DNA of 64,000 nt from Ruegeria atlantica (lineage in GTDB: Bacteria; Pseudomonadota; Alphaproteobacteria; Rhodobacterales; Rhodobacteraceae): the NCBI RefSeq assembly GCF_013032455.1, contig NZ_WQCF01000001.1, positions 310,001 through 374,000 of the forward strand. Reading direction: 5' to 3'. The notes under the pieces are model-generated. The model did not search any database, was not told where the DNA came from, and saw nothing but the letters and a program-made list of their open reading frames with translations. Position numbers and translations under genes: made by a program. Position 1 is the stretch's first letter; the number at the start of each line of letters is the position of its first letter. Shown here piece by piece: positions 53,397 through 61,766 of this stretch.

Positions 53397-54923
53397 TCAG
53401 TCCTTCAAAGGCGGGTAGCGATAGCGGCTTGCGGCCACGGTCCAATCCATATTGTTGCGTACATACTGCCGGCTTGCGTCAGACGGCGGGTTGTAGTCCC
53501 AAGGCTCGCTGGCACCTGCCTCCATCGCGGCATGCAACGCGCGGCGCGATTTCTGCGTGGCAATTATTTTGTTGCGCAAATCACTGCCGTCCCAACGCTC
53601 GGCAACTTCGGTAGCGAAAAGGGTTGCCGCGTCGGCATAGTCAGGATCCGCAGCGATATTTCTCGTTTCCATCGGGTCGGCGCTTAGGTCGTAGAGCTGA
53701 GGCGGGTCGCTATCGCAATGAATATACTTCAATGGACCGCGCCGGATCATGATCACGGGGTAGCCCGTCATCTCGGCACAATACTCAGCGATGGCTTCGT
53801 TGTCTGGGTCCTCTTCGCCCCGCGCCAAGGGCATAAGACTGCGACCGTCGATCGGCTCTCCGATCATCGTCTTATCACCGCCACCAATGTCGATAAATGT
53901 CGGCAGCAGATCGACAAGCGACACAGCGTTCTGCGCGGCCCCAACTGCAATGCCTGGGCCAGCCATGACCAGCGGAACGCGTGCGGAGTGCTCGAAGAAG
54001 TTCATTTTGTACCACAGCCCACGCTCGCCCAGCATGTCGCCGTGATCCGCAGTGACAATCACAATGGTGTTGTCCAACTCTCCGGTCTCTTCAAGGGCTT
54101 GAACCAGCTCTCCGATTTTACTGTCGAAGTAGCTGACGTTGGCCAGATAAGCATGTCGCGCACGCCGTATCTCTTCCTCACTGAGTGGCACATAAGACGC
54201 TTCGATCCCATCCATCAAACGGCGGGAGAACGGGTCCTGATCCTCCAGCGCGGGCACGAACGCGGGCATCTCGATGTCATCGTCCGCATACAGGTTCCAC
54301 CATTCTGGTCGGGCCACATATGGATCGTGCGGGTGAATGAAGCTTGCCACCATCGCAAAAGGCGCATCGTTGCCGTGTGCTTTGTCACGGGCTGCATCGA
54401 ACAACCAACGTTTGGCGGCAAAGGCAACTTCGTCGTCATAGTCGATCTGGAATGTCGCATGGGCCAAACCGCTTTCCTTGACCGTTTGCATATTGTGGTA
54501 CCACTTATCAATTCGCTCGTCAGGAGCTTCCCAATCCGGGGTCCACGCGAAATCTGCGGGGTAAATATCGGTCGTCACCCTGTCTTCGAACCCATGCATC
54601 TGATCCGGGCCAACGAAATGCATCTTGCCCGAAAGGCAGGTCCGATAGCCTAACAATTTGAGGTAGTGCGCAAATGTTGGGACCGATGCCTTGAACTCGG
54701 ATGCATTGTCATAAGCTGCGATGCGGCTGATGTGCTGGCCTGACATAAAGGCAAACCGTGAAGGCGCACAAAGTGGAGAATTGCAGTAAGCCGCATCAAA
54801 GCGCATGCCGCGTGCGGCCAAAGCATCCAGGTGCGGTGTCTTGGCGATCTTGTGCCCATAGGCCCCTGTGAAATGCGGCGCCAATTGGTCCGCCATGATC
54901 ACAAGGATGTTTGGCCGCGTCAC
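53397..54923 (-). CDS. Choline-sulfatase-like (BetC-type) sulfatase
   Basis: A 508-residue type I sulfatase. The formylglycine site is Cys52 in SPLCAPSRF, the metal ligands begin in VIMADQL and continue in ADHGDMLGERG. The stretches LSGKMHFVGPDQMHGFEDR, TTDIYPADFAWTPDW and YKMNFFEHSARVPLVMAGPG follow choline sulfatase BetC closely. It would hydrolyse choline-O-sulfate or a related sulfate ester of a quaternary amine in the cytoplasm, as there is no signal peptide. GTG start overlapping the Rieske stop as GTGA. No betAB genes are near, so the product may go elsewhere than glycine betaine. Confidence 0.9.
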   Translation of the reverse strand: MTRPNILVIMADQLAPHFTGAYGHKIAKTPHLDALAARGMRFDAAYCNSPLCAPSRFAFMSGQHISRIAAYDNASEFKASVPTFAHYLKLLGYRTCLSGKMHFVGPDQMHGFEDRVTTDIYPADFAWTPDWEAPDERIDKWYHNMQTVKESGLAHATFQIDYDDEVAFAAKRWLFDAARDKAHGNDAPFAMVASFIHPHDPYVARPEWWNLYADDDIEMPAFVPALEDQDPFSRRLMDGIEASYVPLSEEEIRRARHAYLANVSYFDSKIGELVQALEETGELDNTIVIVTADHGDMLGERGLWYKMNFFEHSARVPLVMAGPGIAVGAAQNAVSLVDLLPTFIDIGGGDKTMIGEPIDGRSLMPLARGEEDPDNEAIAEYCAEMTGYPVIMIRRGPLKYIHCDSDPPQLYDLSADPMETRNIAADPDYADAATLFATEVAERWDGSDLRNKIIATQKSRRALHAAMEAGASEPWDYNPPSDASRQYVRNNMDWTVAASRYRYPPLKD

Positions 54924-56041
54924 GCAGCACCTTTTGCGTAAGCGTCCAGGACAAGGCCATGGAAGTGATGCACGGCGTGCTCGGACTTGCCGGACCCATC
55001 CGGGTCATTGACGATCCTACCCTGGGTGAACGCAGGTGTGTTCATCCCACGCTGCACACTTTCGACGAGTCTGATGTCTTCGACCTGAAGAACTTCGTCC
55101 AGATAACGAATGGCATCCAACTCCATCGCGTCAGGTTCCGGCGTTTCAAGGAAGAAGTCATAGGTTTCAAGCGTCCGATCTGGCCCAACAGGGATGATGT
55201 TCAACACGATCATGCTGGACCGTCCCGGATACCGCATGAGGCAGGTGGTAGGATAGAGCCACCAAACAGCATGGGTTTTTACAGTGGCATTCGACACATC
55301 ATAGGCGGTATTAGGGCTGTTGCCTGCGTCAGCCATATGGCTTGAGTAGATGCCGTAGGTTGTGACCTTGTAGGTATCCATATCCACGAGGTCGCAGAAG
55401 TCTTTGTGCGCCGTGGGGCAGTGATAACACTCTAGGAAATTGTCCACGACGTTCTTCCAGTTAGACTTGATGTCATAGGTCAGACGGTGGCCAAAAGTAA
55501 GCTGATCCACATCTGGTGCCCAATGCCGCACCTCGGTTTCCAAATTTCCCGATTGCTCTGACAATGAGGTTGCCGTCGGATCCAAATTGACGAAAACAAA
55601 GCCGCAAAACTCTTCGACCTGCACTTCGTCGAGGCAAATCTCGTCTTTGTTGAAGTCTTCGAGGTTTTCAGTATGTGGCGCACGCGCCAATTGCCCGTCA
55701 AGCTTATAGACCCAAGCATGATAGGGGCACATAATCCGTGTGGTATTGCCTTCGCCCGATAGCAGCTCATGAGCACGGTGTTTACAAACGTTGTAAAAGG
55801 CCCGAAGCTTACCCTCTTTGTCACGCACAACCGCAATAGGTTGACCGGCAATATCCACAGTTACAAAGGACCCCGGCTCACGTGTTTTCTCGACATGACA
55901 CACCCATTGCCAAGTCTTAGAGAGAATGGAGCGAAGGTCAGCGTCAAACCACTGTTCCTCAGTGTAAGCTGCAGCCTGCAATGAGCTAGAGCGCGATGGA
56001 TCAACGTGGTAGCCAAAGGAAATTGTTTCTGAATCGGTCAT
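54920..56041 (-). CDS. Rieske non-heme iron oxygenase, CntA/betaine demethylase type
   Basis: A 373-residue oxygenase alpha subunit. The Rieske cluster is Cys-Lys-His in NVCKHRAHELL and Cys-Pro-Tyr-His in CPYHAWVYKLDG. The mononuclear iron ligands are in VVDNFLECYHCPTAHKDF, with the bridging Glu seen in carnitine oxygenase CntA, and the last acid is in VEDIRLVESVQRGM. This is the family of carnitine, glycine betaine and stachydrine demethylases. No reductase component is encoded in the cluster, so it must use one from elsewhere. First gene of the seven-gene operon; GGGAGG lies upstream of the ATG. Confidence 0.92.
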   Translation of the reverse strand: MTDSETISFGYHVDPSRSSSLQAAAYTEEQWFDADLRSILSKTWQWVCHVEKTREPGSFVTVDIAGQPIAVVRDKEGKLRAFYNVCKHRAHELLSGEGNTTRIMCPYHAWVYKLDGQLARAPHTENLEDFNKDEICLDEVQVEEFCGFVFVNLDPTATSLSEQSGNLETEVRHWAPDVDQLTFGHRLTYDIKSNWKNVVDNFLECYHCPTAHKDFCDLVDMDTYKVTTYGIYSSHMADAGNSPNTAYDVSNATVKTHAVWWLYPTTCLMRYPGRSSMIVLNIIPVGPDRTLETYDFFLETPEPDAMELDAIRYLDEVLQVEDIRLVESVQRGMNTPAFTQGRIVNDPDGSGKSEHAVHHFHGLVLDAYAKGAA

Positions 56042-56259
56042 GCTGCCCCTCCCAGGTAGGGCTAAACCTATTTCAAGTGCGATCCAGGGCTATGCTTAAT
56101 CAGCCGCTGATTTGATTATTTTCGCCAACCAATTGGCTTTCGGGGTCTTCGCGTTGATCTAACGAGGGTGCTGTCAGACAAATTTGAAACAGTATAAGCT
56201 TGGCCACTATGGCTTACCTTTATACCGCACAAAGATCGCGACACTCGGTTAGAACAGCG

Positions 56260-56420
56260 GACGGCGTCAGCTTGAAAACATCTTAACTGGGGAGAGATCG
56301 CTCCTGTTGAAGTAGTTGTAGACAAAGGAATGAACGGAGGCGAATTTCTGGAAAATTCATGTACGCCTGAACAACAGCGCAAGTCCCCGAAATGATAGGG
56401 CAAACTCGAAGGTCTGCGTC
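56260..56420 (-). pseudogene. IS6-type transposase 3' fragment (right relic)
   Basis: Fragment homologous to the end of the transposase at 46708-47401. DNA matches include GAGATCGCTCCTG and TGAACGG, and minus-strand translation gives LSFRGLALLFRRT, a TGA, then IFQKFASVHSFVYNYFN, the typical IS6 C-terminus. It lies in the same orientation as the left relic and carries a TGA at the same alignment position (56357-56359 versus 46845-46847). The rest of the element is gone. It occupies most of the 404 bp gap between the Rieske gene and the tRNA. Confidence 0.8.
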
Positions 56421-56445
56421 AACGTCTCACGATAAACTGAATGGA

Positions 56446-56536
56446 TGGCGGAGAGACAGGGATTCGAACCCTGGAGACGGTTTCCCGCCTACACACTTTC
56501 CAGGCGTGCGCCTTCGACCACTCGGCCACCTCTCCG
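56446..56536 (-). tRNA. tRNA-Ser(GGA)
   Basis: Reads on the minus strand as a class II tRNA with a 7-bp acceptor stem (CGGAGAG / CTCTCCG), the conserved TGGCCGAGTGG D arm, anticodon loop CTGGAAA (anticodon GGA), a long variable arm, GGTTCGAATCC T arm and an encoded CCA end. Its 3' end faces the IS6-bounded operon. Confidence 0.96.
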
Positions 56537-56624
56537 TAGGCGCGATATGTGAACCATCGCCGGAGGATTTGCAAGGGGCGATTAAAGCGATTTTCAACCT
56601 TCCTCAACCGCGCTACAAACACGG

Positions 56625-59063
56625 TTAATACTCATCTCCTCCCCCGTCACCCAGATCGGCCTCTGTCATATCAACAGGTTTGGAAGAAGGAGATTTCTCC
56701 GTCTTTTCTGAAGGTTCCGGCTCTGACTTCTGTGTGGGGGCTTGTCCCTGCAATGCCTCGGGGTTTCGTAGCCAAACATCGCGCTGCGCGAACGGGATCT
56801 CAATTCCAGCGTCAGCAAACCGGCGGTTGATCTCGTGGTTCATGTCGGACTTCACCGACAGCACCCAGTTCACATCGCGCAGGATGGCGCGGATCTCGAA
56901 ATCCAACGAATCCGCACCAAAGCCCTGAAACACCACGCTGGGGGCTGGGTTGGCCAGAACCATTGGATGGGCGTTGGCAACCTCGCCCAAAATCTTTTCT
57001 ACCACACGTGTATCAGTACCGTAGGCAACGCCCACTGGCACGATGACCCGCCCAATGGTGTTGCCGCGCGTATAGTTCGTCACTACACCACTGATCAGGT
57101 CCGAATTGGGTACGATCACATCTGTCCGATCAAACGTCTCAATCCGCGTAGACCGTACCGAGATGTCGCGCACATAGCCCATCATCCCGTTTACATCGAT
57201 CCAGTCACCCTTCGAAATCGGCCGCTCAACCAACAGAATGATGCCCGATACAAAGTTCGACACGATGGTTTGCAGACCAAACCCAATACCGACCGACAGT
57301 GCACCGGCGACAATGGCCAGCGACGAAAGGTCAAACCCGGCCACCACAATGGCCACCAGCGCGGCCAAGAATATTCCTACATAGCCAGTGCCCGCCGCAA
57401 TCGCGTTCTGTCCACCCGGATCTATGCTGGTTTTAGGTAGCAAAGAGTTTCGTAAACCGCTCTGCAGCACGCGCGTTAGGCCGTAGCCAATCAGGAACAC
57501 AACCACGAATGTGAAGAAGTTGCTGGGCGAGATCGTGACGCCCCCGATATCGAACCCCAACAGAAGCCGCGACCAGGCTTCGCGCAAATCCGTCTCACGC
57601 GCGCCCCAGTAAAGCGCAAGGATCGGCAAGGCCAGAATTGCGAGGGTAAAGCCCACCAGCACAGAAAACAACGAGTCCCAGACAGCTTCGCCTTGCCCGG
57701 TGATCCACCCATAGACCTGAGTGATGAAACGTTGAAAAATCACCAAACCGGCAATTAGGACAAGCGTTTTCACAGCAGGAAATACAATTGCCTCAGCAGC
57801 ATTCGTATAACCAAACAACGCCAGGGCGGGGGTCGTTAGACCCAGAATAAACAGGGCGCGGCGCAGAAACTCGACGAGCTGACTAAATCCTGCCGCCCGT
57901 GTTGTACCAGTTGGGTCCGGCGCGTCCTGCTGGATTTCTTTGGTTCGAATATGCCGCACCCTAAGCAGCAGCAACGCTGTGACCACGATCACAGGGAAAC
58001 TGACAACAGCACGGGTGGAATCCGAGATGTTTTCGATTTGCTCGAACAGGATCGCCAGCTCGTGCAATATCAGCATCAAGGCCAGAAGATCGATGTAAAC
58101 GCGCAGCTCTTTGATTTTGGCGGCAGACAGCCGTTTGAAGCCTTGTGCCTTACCAATCAAATAGATCTGACGTCCGATCCAATCGTAAAAAAAGATTATC
58201 GCCGCCCAATATGGGACTTGTTCCAACAGCAATGCGCCACGCAAACCTAGAACTCCGGTCAGACGAATAGCCGCGACAGCCGCCAAAACACCAAGCCAAG
58301 GCAGAATGATACGCAAAAGCGATATAACGAACGTCCAAACCCCGGTTCCGGACCCACCTAAAAGCCGAAGGTAGTCGCCGCCCTGCTCCGACCACCGTCG
58401 GCCAAACACCAGCAAAACTGCAGAAATGACAGCCAGAACAAAGATACCCAATCCGCGATCGCGAATCCGCTCGTGGACAACATCGGTGTGCAGATTTTCC
58501 GCAACCTCATTTACCAGACTGCGAAAGGCTTCCGTCACGTCTACCCAAGCTGGTCTCCAATAGGCTGGATTGACCGGAGAGGGCCCACGTTCCATCAGCT
58601 CCCTCGTCTGGCGGTGCCGGATGATTTGGTCAATTTCACTAATAAGACCGTTGGCGCGGCTGAAAGCTTCTTCCGAAATTATACGAGGAACACGCAAGCT
58701 ATTGAGCTGTTCCTCTAGATGCGTCCGGATTTTGGCAATGTCTTCCGGTTCTGTCGCATCTCCTTCGGGCTTTGGGCCAAGCGCCTTGATTTGACCTTCA
58801 AGTGTTTGAATTCGGTCAGTGTTTGCACCGCGGGCCCTGCTAAAGTCCTCACGGTAGCCGTTAATCTCGGAACGCAGGTTTTCCAACGCAGCGTTTGAGG
58901 CACGGTTCGCCTCGATAACCGCTTCGGCGCGGTTCGCCGTACTAAGCCAGCCCTGATAGTATTCGCTTTGCCTATCTGTCAGTTGCGCAGCCGCAGGGCC
59001 GCCCAGCATGGCAAAACAAACCAATAAGAGCGCTAGAAACAGGCGAACCTGCCGCAGCATCAT
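56625..59063 (-). CDS. Mechanosensitive ion channel family protein (MscS/MscK-like, DUF3772)
   Basis: An 812-residue inner-membrane channel protein. It has a signal peptide (MLRQVRLFLALLLVCFAMLG), a periplasmic coiled-coil region of ~180 residues (ENLRSEINGYREDFSRARG) with the DUF3772-like segment, about ten membrane helices, and the MscS pore and beta domain (GLQTIVSNFVSGIILLVERP, GDWIDVNGMMGYVRDISVRS, TFDRTDVIVPNSDLISGVVT). The C-terminal tail is charged and disordered (QKSEPEPSEKTEKSPSS). It would release solutes on hypo-osmotic shock, which fits an osmolyte-using bacterium. The start overlaps the cysK stop (ATGATG). Confidence 0.92.
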   Translation of the reverse strand: MMLRQVRLFLALLLVCFAMLGGPAAAQLTDRQSEYYQGWLSTANRAEAVIEANRASNAALENLRSEINGYREDFSRARGANTDRIQTLEGQIKALGPKPEGDATEPEDIAKIRTHLEEQLNSLRVPRIISEEAFSRANGLISEIDQIIRHRQTRELMERGPSPVNPAYWRPAWVDVTEAFRSLVNEVAENLHTDVVHERIRDRGLGIFVLAVISAVLLVFGRRWSEQGGDYLRLLGGSGTGVWTFVISLLRIILPWLGVLAAVAAIRLTGVLGLRGALLLEQVPYWAAIIFFYDWIGRQIYLIGKAQGFKRLSAAKIKELRVYIDLLALMLILHELAILFEQIENISDSTRAVVSFPVIVVTALLLLRVRHIRTKEIQQDAPDPTGTTRAAGFSQLVEFLRRALFILGLTTPALALFGYTNAAEAIVFPAVKTLVLIAGLVIFQRFITQVYGWITGQGEAVWDSLFSVLVGFTLAILALPILALYWGARETDLREAWSRLLLGFDIGGVTISPSNFFTFVVVFLIGYGLTRVLQSGLRNSLLPKTSIDPGGQNAIAAGTGYVGIFLAALVAIVVAGFDLSSLAIVAGALSVGIGFGLQTIVSNFVSGIILLVERPISKGDWIDVNGMMGYVRDISVRSTRIETFDRTDVIVPNSDLISGVVTNYTRGNTIGRVIVPVGVAYGTDTRVVEKILGEVANAHPMVLANPAPSVVFQGFGADSLDFEIRAILRDVNWVLSVKSDMNHEINRRFADAGIEIPFAQRDVWLRNPEALQGQAPTQKSEPEPSEKTEKSPSSKPVDMTEADLGDGGGDEY

Positions 59064-60094
59064 ACGTCCTCGAATACGCCGGGAATGCTGCGCGGGGCCT
59101 CGGTCATCCAATCCGGAACCGGCAGTTCCTTTTCGCGCAGGAATTCAGGGTTGAACAGCTTGGACTGATAGCGTGTGCCATAGTCGCACAGGATGGTAAC
59201 GATGGTATGGCCTGGCCCCAGATCCTTGGCCAGGCGCACGGCGCCCGCCATGTTGATCGCGGTCGAACCGCCCATAACCAAACCCTCCTCGCGTAGAAGA
59301 TCGAAGATGTATGGCAGCGCTTCGTTATCGGTCATCTGATACGCGTAATCAGGCTTGAACCCTTCGAGGTTCTTGGTGATGCGCACCTGACCAATACCTT
59401 CCGCGATCGAGCTGCCCTCCATCGCGATCTCACCGGTGGTGTAGTAGGAATAGAGCCCCGCCCCCATCGGATCGACCAGAGCGATCTTTACCCCTTTGGG
59501 CTGCAGCGCGTCGGCCACACCGGCCAGTGTCCCGCCCGAACCTACGGCGCTGACAAAGCCATCGACCTTGCCGCCTGTCTGCTCCCAGATTTCAGGGCCT
59601 GTGGTTTCGACATGAGCCTGACGGTTGGCGACGTTGTCAAACTGGTTCGCCCAGATCGCCCCATTGGGTTCGGTCTGCGCCAGTTCTTCGGCCAGACGGC
59701 GCGAGTAATGAACGAAGTTGTTCGGGTTGCGGTATGGCGCCGCAGGTACCTGCACCAGTTGAGCGCCAGCTAGGCGCAGCATGTCCTTCTTTTCTTCCGA
59801 CTGGGTTTCCGGGATCACGATCACGGTTTTGAACCCCATCGACGCACCAACAAGTGCAAGGCCAATCCCCGTATTGCCAGCCGTACCCTCGACAATGGTG
59901 CCGCCGGGTTTCAGCTCGCCGCGTGCGATGGCGTCGCGAATGATATAAAGCGCCGCGCGATCCTTGACCGATTGCCCCGGATTCATGAACTCGGCCTTGC
60001 CGAGAATCTCGCATCCGGTCTCTTCACTGATGCGCTTTAACCGGATCAGCGGTGTTTTCCCGACTGCGTCGGCAAGGTCTCGTGCAATGCGCAT
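59060..60094 (-). CDS. cysK: Cysteine synthase A
   Basis: PLP enzyme that makes cysteine from O-acetylserine and sulfide; 344 residues. The Schiff-base Lys is in NPGQSVKDRAALYI, the substrate loop is EGTAGNTGIGLAL, and the phosphate loop SAVGSGGTLAGV. The sequence has a C-terminal extension (after FNPEFLREKELPVPDWM) seen in alphaproteobacterial members. GAGG five bases upstream of ATG. It lies next to trgB and trgA, the arrangement of the Rhodobacter sphaeroides tellurite resistance locus, where CysK contributes through thiol supply. Confidence 0.95.
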   Translation of the reverse strand: MRIARDLADAVGKTPLIRLKRISEETGCEILGKAEFMNPGQSVKDRAALYIIRDAIARGELKPGGTIVEGTAGNTGIGLALVGASMGFKTVIVIPETQSEEKKDMLRLAGAQLVQVPAAPYRNPNNFVHYSRRLAEELAQTEPNGAIWANQFDNVANRQAHVETTGPEIWEQTGGKVDGFVSAVGSGGTLAGVADALQPKGVKIALVDPMGAGLYSYYTTGEIAMEGSSIAEGIGQVRITKNLEGFKPDYAYQMTDNEALPYIFDLLREEGLVMGGSTAINMAGAVRLAKDLGPGHTIVTILCDYGTRYQSKLFNPEFLREKELPVPDWMTEAPRSIPGVFEDV

Positions 60095-60163
60095 GGCGCC
60101 CTCATTTCATTACGTCCCATCGAAGATTTACAGATGCCGTGCGACAACCACAAGCGGCGATCC

Positions 60164-61279
60164 TTAACCGCGCAAGCGATCACGGTGCCGGGCCAGCCAA
60201 TTGGCCAGCAACAACAGCGGCAAATCTTTGAATTCGTTGTTGTCTGCCTTCTGCATGAAGGTGTCGAAAGGCATAATTTGGGTTCGAATATCCTCTCCCT
60301 CGGACGCCAAACCCCCATTGTCGATCGTCCGCACAAGATCACCCAGACCTACATAGAGATAGACATACTCAGTTGACGACCCGCTCGAGGAATAGGCCCC
60401 ACCCGCATATTCCAGAGAGTCCAGCGTCACATGCGCCTCTTCCAGCGCTTCGCGATAGGCAGTCTGCTCGGGTGTTTCACCGGGGTCGATCATGCCTGCC
60501 ACGGGTTCCCACATCCAGGGCTCTGGGTCATCAATCAGAAAAACCGGCGCTCGAAACTGCTCGACCAACAGCACGGCATCGCGCACAGGGTCATAAGGCA
60601 GAACGACGACAGCGGCCCCCTGCATCAACCCGCTGCGGTTTAGAACCGGACCCATCGTGCCATCATGCTGACGATGCTGCACCTCAAGCTCTTCTACGCC
60701 GAAATAGTTAATATAAGCACGTTTGTGGCTTTGGACGATAACATCCTTTTCCGTGTCGCGCGGGTCATCAGTCCGGCGCTTGCGCGCGGCCAGCTTAGCC
60801 CATGCACGGGTTCGGATCGGTGAAAAGTTTCGCGCAATCGCGGAAGCGTCGACCTTACCGTAATAGGCCATCTCTTCCTGAGCAGCGAGGACCACCACCT
60901 CGGCCCACTCACGGACCCAATCCCCCAATAACCACAGCTTATCCGGAGACCAAAGACCGGGTTCAGGATAGAATACGCGAGCCTCAGAGCGGGTGCCGTC
61001 TTCCTGCTCGACAATCTGCGGACTTAGGTCGTATTCAAACCCACCCTCATAATAGGCCAGCCGCTTCAGATCTTCGGCGCCCAATCCTTGCACCAACACG
61101 CCTTCAGCGTTGCTGCCCTTTTCCTCCACTATCATTGGAAATGCCTCTGCCTTCACACCATAGACAGCGTGATCAGGCAGGCTGGCCCGAGAAAACTCCA
61201 AATGTGACAAAGTACGGCCAAGCACACATTCCAGCAAGGGTAAATGCCGGAGGGTGCCGTAAAAGAACAAATCGGACAC
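60164..61279 (-). CDS. trgB: TrgB: gamma-glutamylcyclotransferase-like domain fused to NUDIX hydrolase
   Basis: A 371-residue two-domain protein. Residues 1-140 are an AIG2/GGCT-type domain (LFFYGTLRHLPLLECVLG), residues 190-371 a NUDIX hydrolase with an intact box (GMIDPGETPEQTAYREALEE) related to ADP-ribose pyrophosphatases. From memory the TrgB protein of R. sphaeroides tellurite resistance has this length and neighbourhood. Enzyme substrates are not proven; nucleotide-sugar hydrolysis and gamma-glutamyl turnover are guesses from the domains. It starts at GTG without a strong ribosome site, 30 bp after trgA. Confidence 0.88.
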   Translation of the reverse strand: MSDLFFYGTLRHLPLLECVLGRTLSHLEFSRASLPDHAVYGVKAEAFPMIVEEKGSNAEGVLVQGLGAEDLKRLAYYEGGFEYDLSPQIVEQEDGTRSEARVFYPEPGLWSPDKLWLLGDWVREWAEVVVLAAQEEMAYYGKVDASAIARNFSPIRTRAWAKLAARKRRTDDPRDTEKDVIVQSHKRAYINYFGVEELEVQHRQHDGTMGPVLNRSGLMQGAAVVVLPYDPVRDAVLLVEQFRAPVFLIDDPEPWMWEPVAGMIDPGETPEQTAYREALEEAHVTLDSLEYAGGAYSSSGSSTEYVYLYVGLGDLVRTIDNGGLASEGEDIRTQIMPFDTFMQKADNNEFKDLPLLLLANWLARHRDRLRG

Positions 61280-61309
61280 TAGAGCGAAACTCGATTTAAA
61301 TCAGGTGAT

Positions 61310-61750
61310 TTACCGCCAACGGCGGTTAGCCTCTTCGGCTGCAAGCCCTGCGATAAGAGCTCCTATCGCCAAAGTCCACAGAATTTCAGATGTCAGTAGA
61401 AGTTTGCTGTATTCCACGCTGAGCTGGAAAATTGAAATAAGAGCCTCGAACGGGCCGTCATAACGGTGGCGCATGGCCAGTCGGAACATCTCATAGCAGC
61501 CTTGTGTGAACAGGCACCAGAACACGGTCGCCGCCATGCCAGTCAAACCATTATTGACCGCAGCGGTCCAACCGCGGCCAACACGCTTGCCCATAACCTT
61601 CCAGCCACATGCGAAACCAATCAACATGTTGACGTAGGTAAACCAGCCATAGTCCTTTCCTTCTTCCCCATTGTTGATAATCATGGATGAGACGAGAAAC
61701 GCCACGACCAGCAGACAAATAGCAGCAACGAGACGCGGAGCAGTAGGCAT
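61310..61750 (-). CDS. trgA: TrgA family tellurite-resistance membrane protein
   Basis: A 146-residue inner-membrane protein with four predicted helices (LVAAICLLVVAFLVSSMII, VNMLIGFACGWKVMG, GLTGMAATVFWCLFTQGCY, LTSEILWTLAIGALIAGLAA). The pattern and the order trgA-trgB-cysK match the Rhodobacter locus needed for high-level tellurite resistance. The molecular function is unknown. GGAA seven bases upstream of ATG 61750. It follows the cyclopropane synthase gene by 16 bp. Confidence 0.88.
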   Translation of the reverse strand: MPTAPRLVAAICLLVVAFLVSSMIINNGEEGKDYGWFTYVNMLIGFACGWKVMGKRVGRGWTAAVNNGLTGMAATVFWCLFTQGCYEMFRLAMRHRYDGPFEALISIFQLSVEYSKLLLTSEILWTLAIGALIAGLAAEEANRRWR

Positions 61751-61766
61751 ACGGTATTTCCGTTTG

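Noticed and set aside
56116..56403. 95-codon minus-strand ORF
   Set aside because: It reads the IS6 relic in a wrong frame; the real homology lies in another frame with a stop.
56419..56622. Small ORF reading through the tRNA region
   Set aside because: It is the familiar spurious translation of a tRNA-Ser gene.
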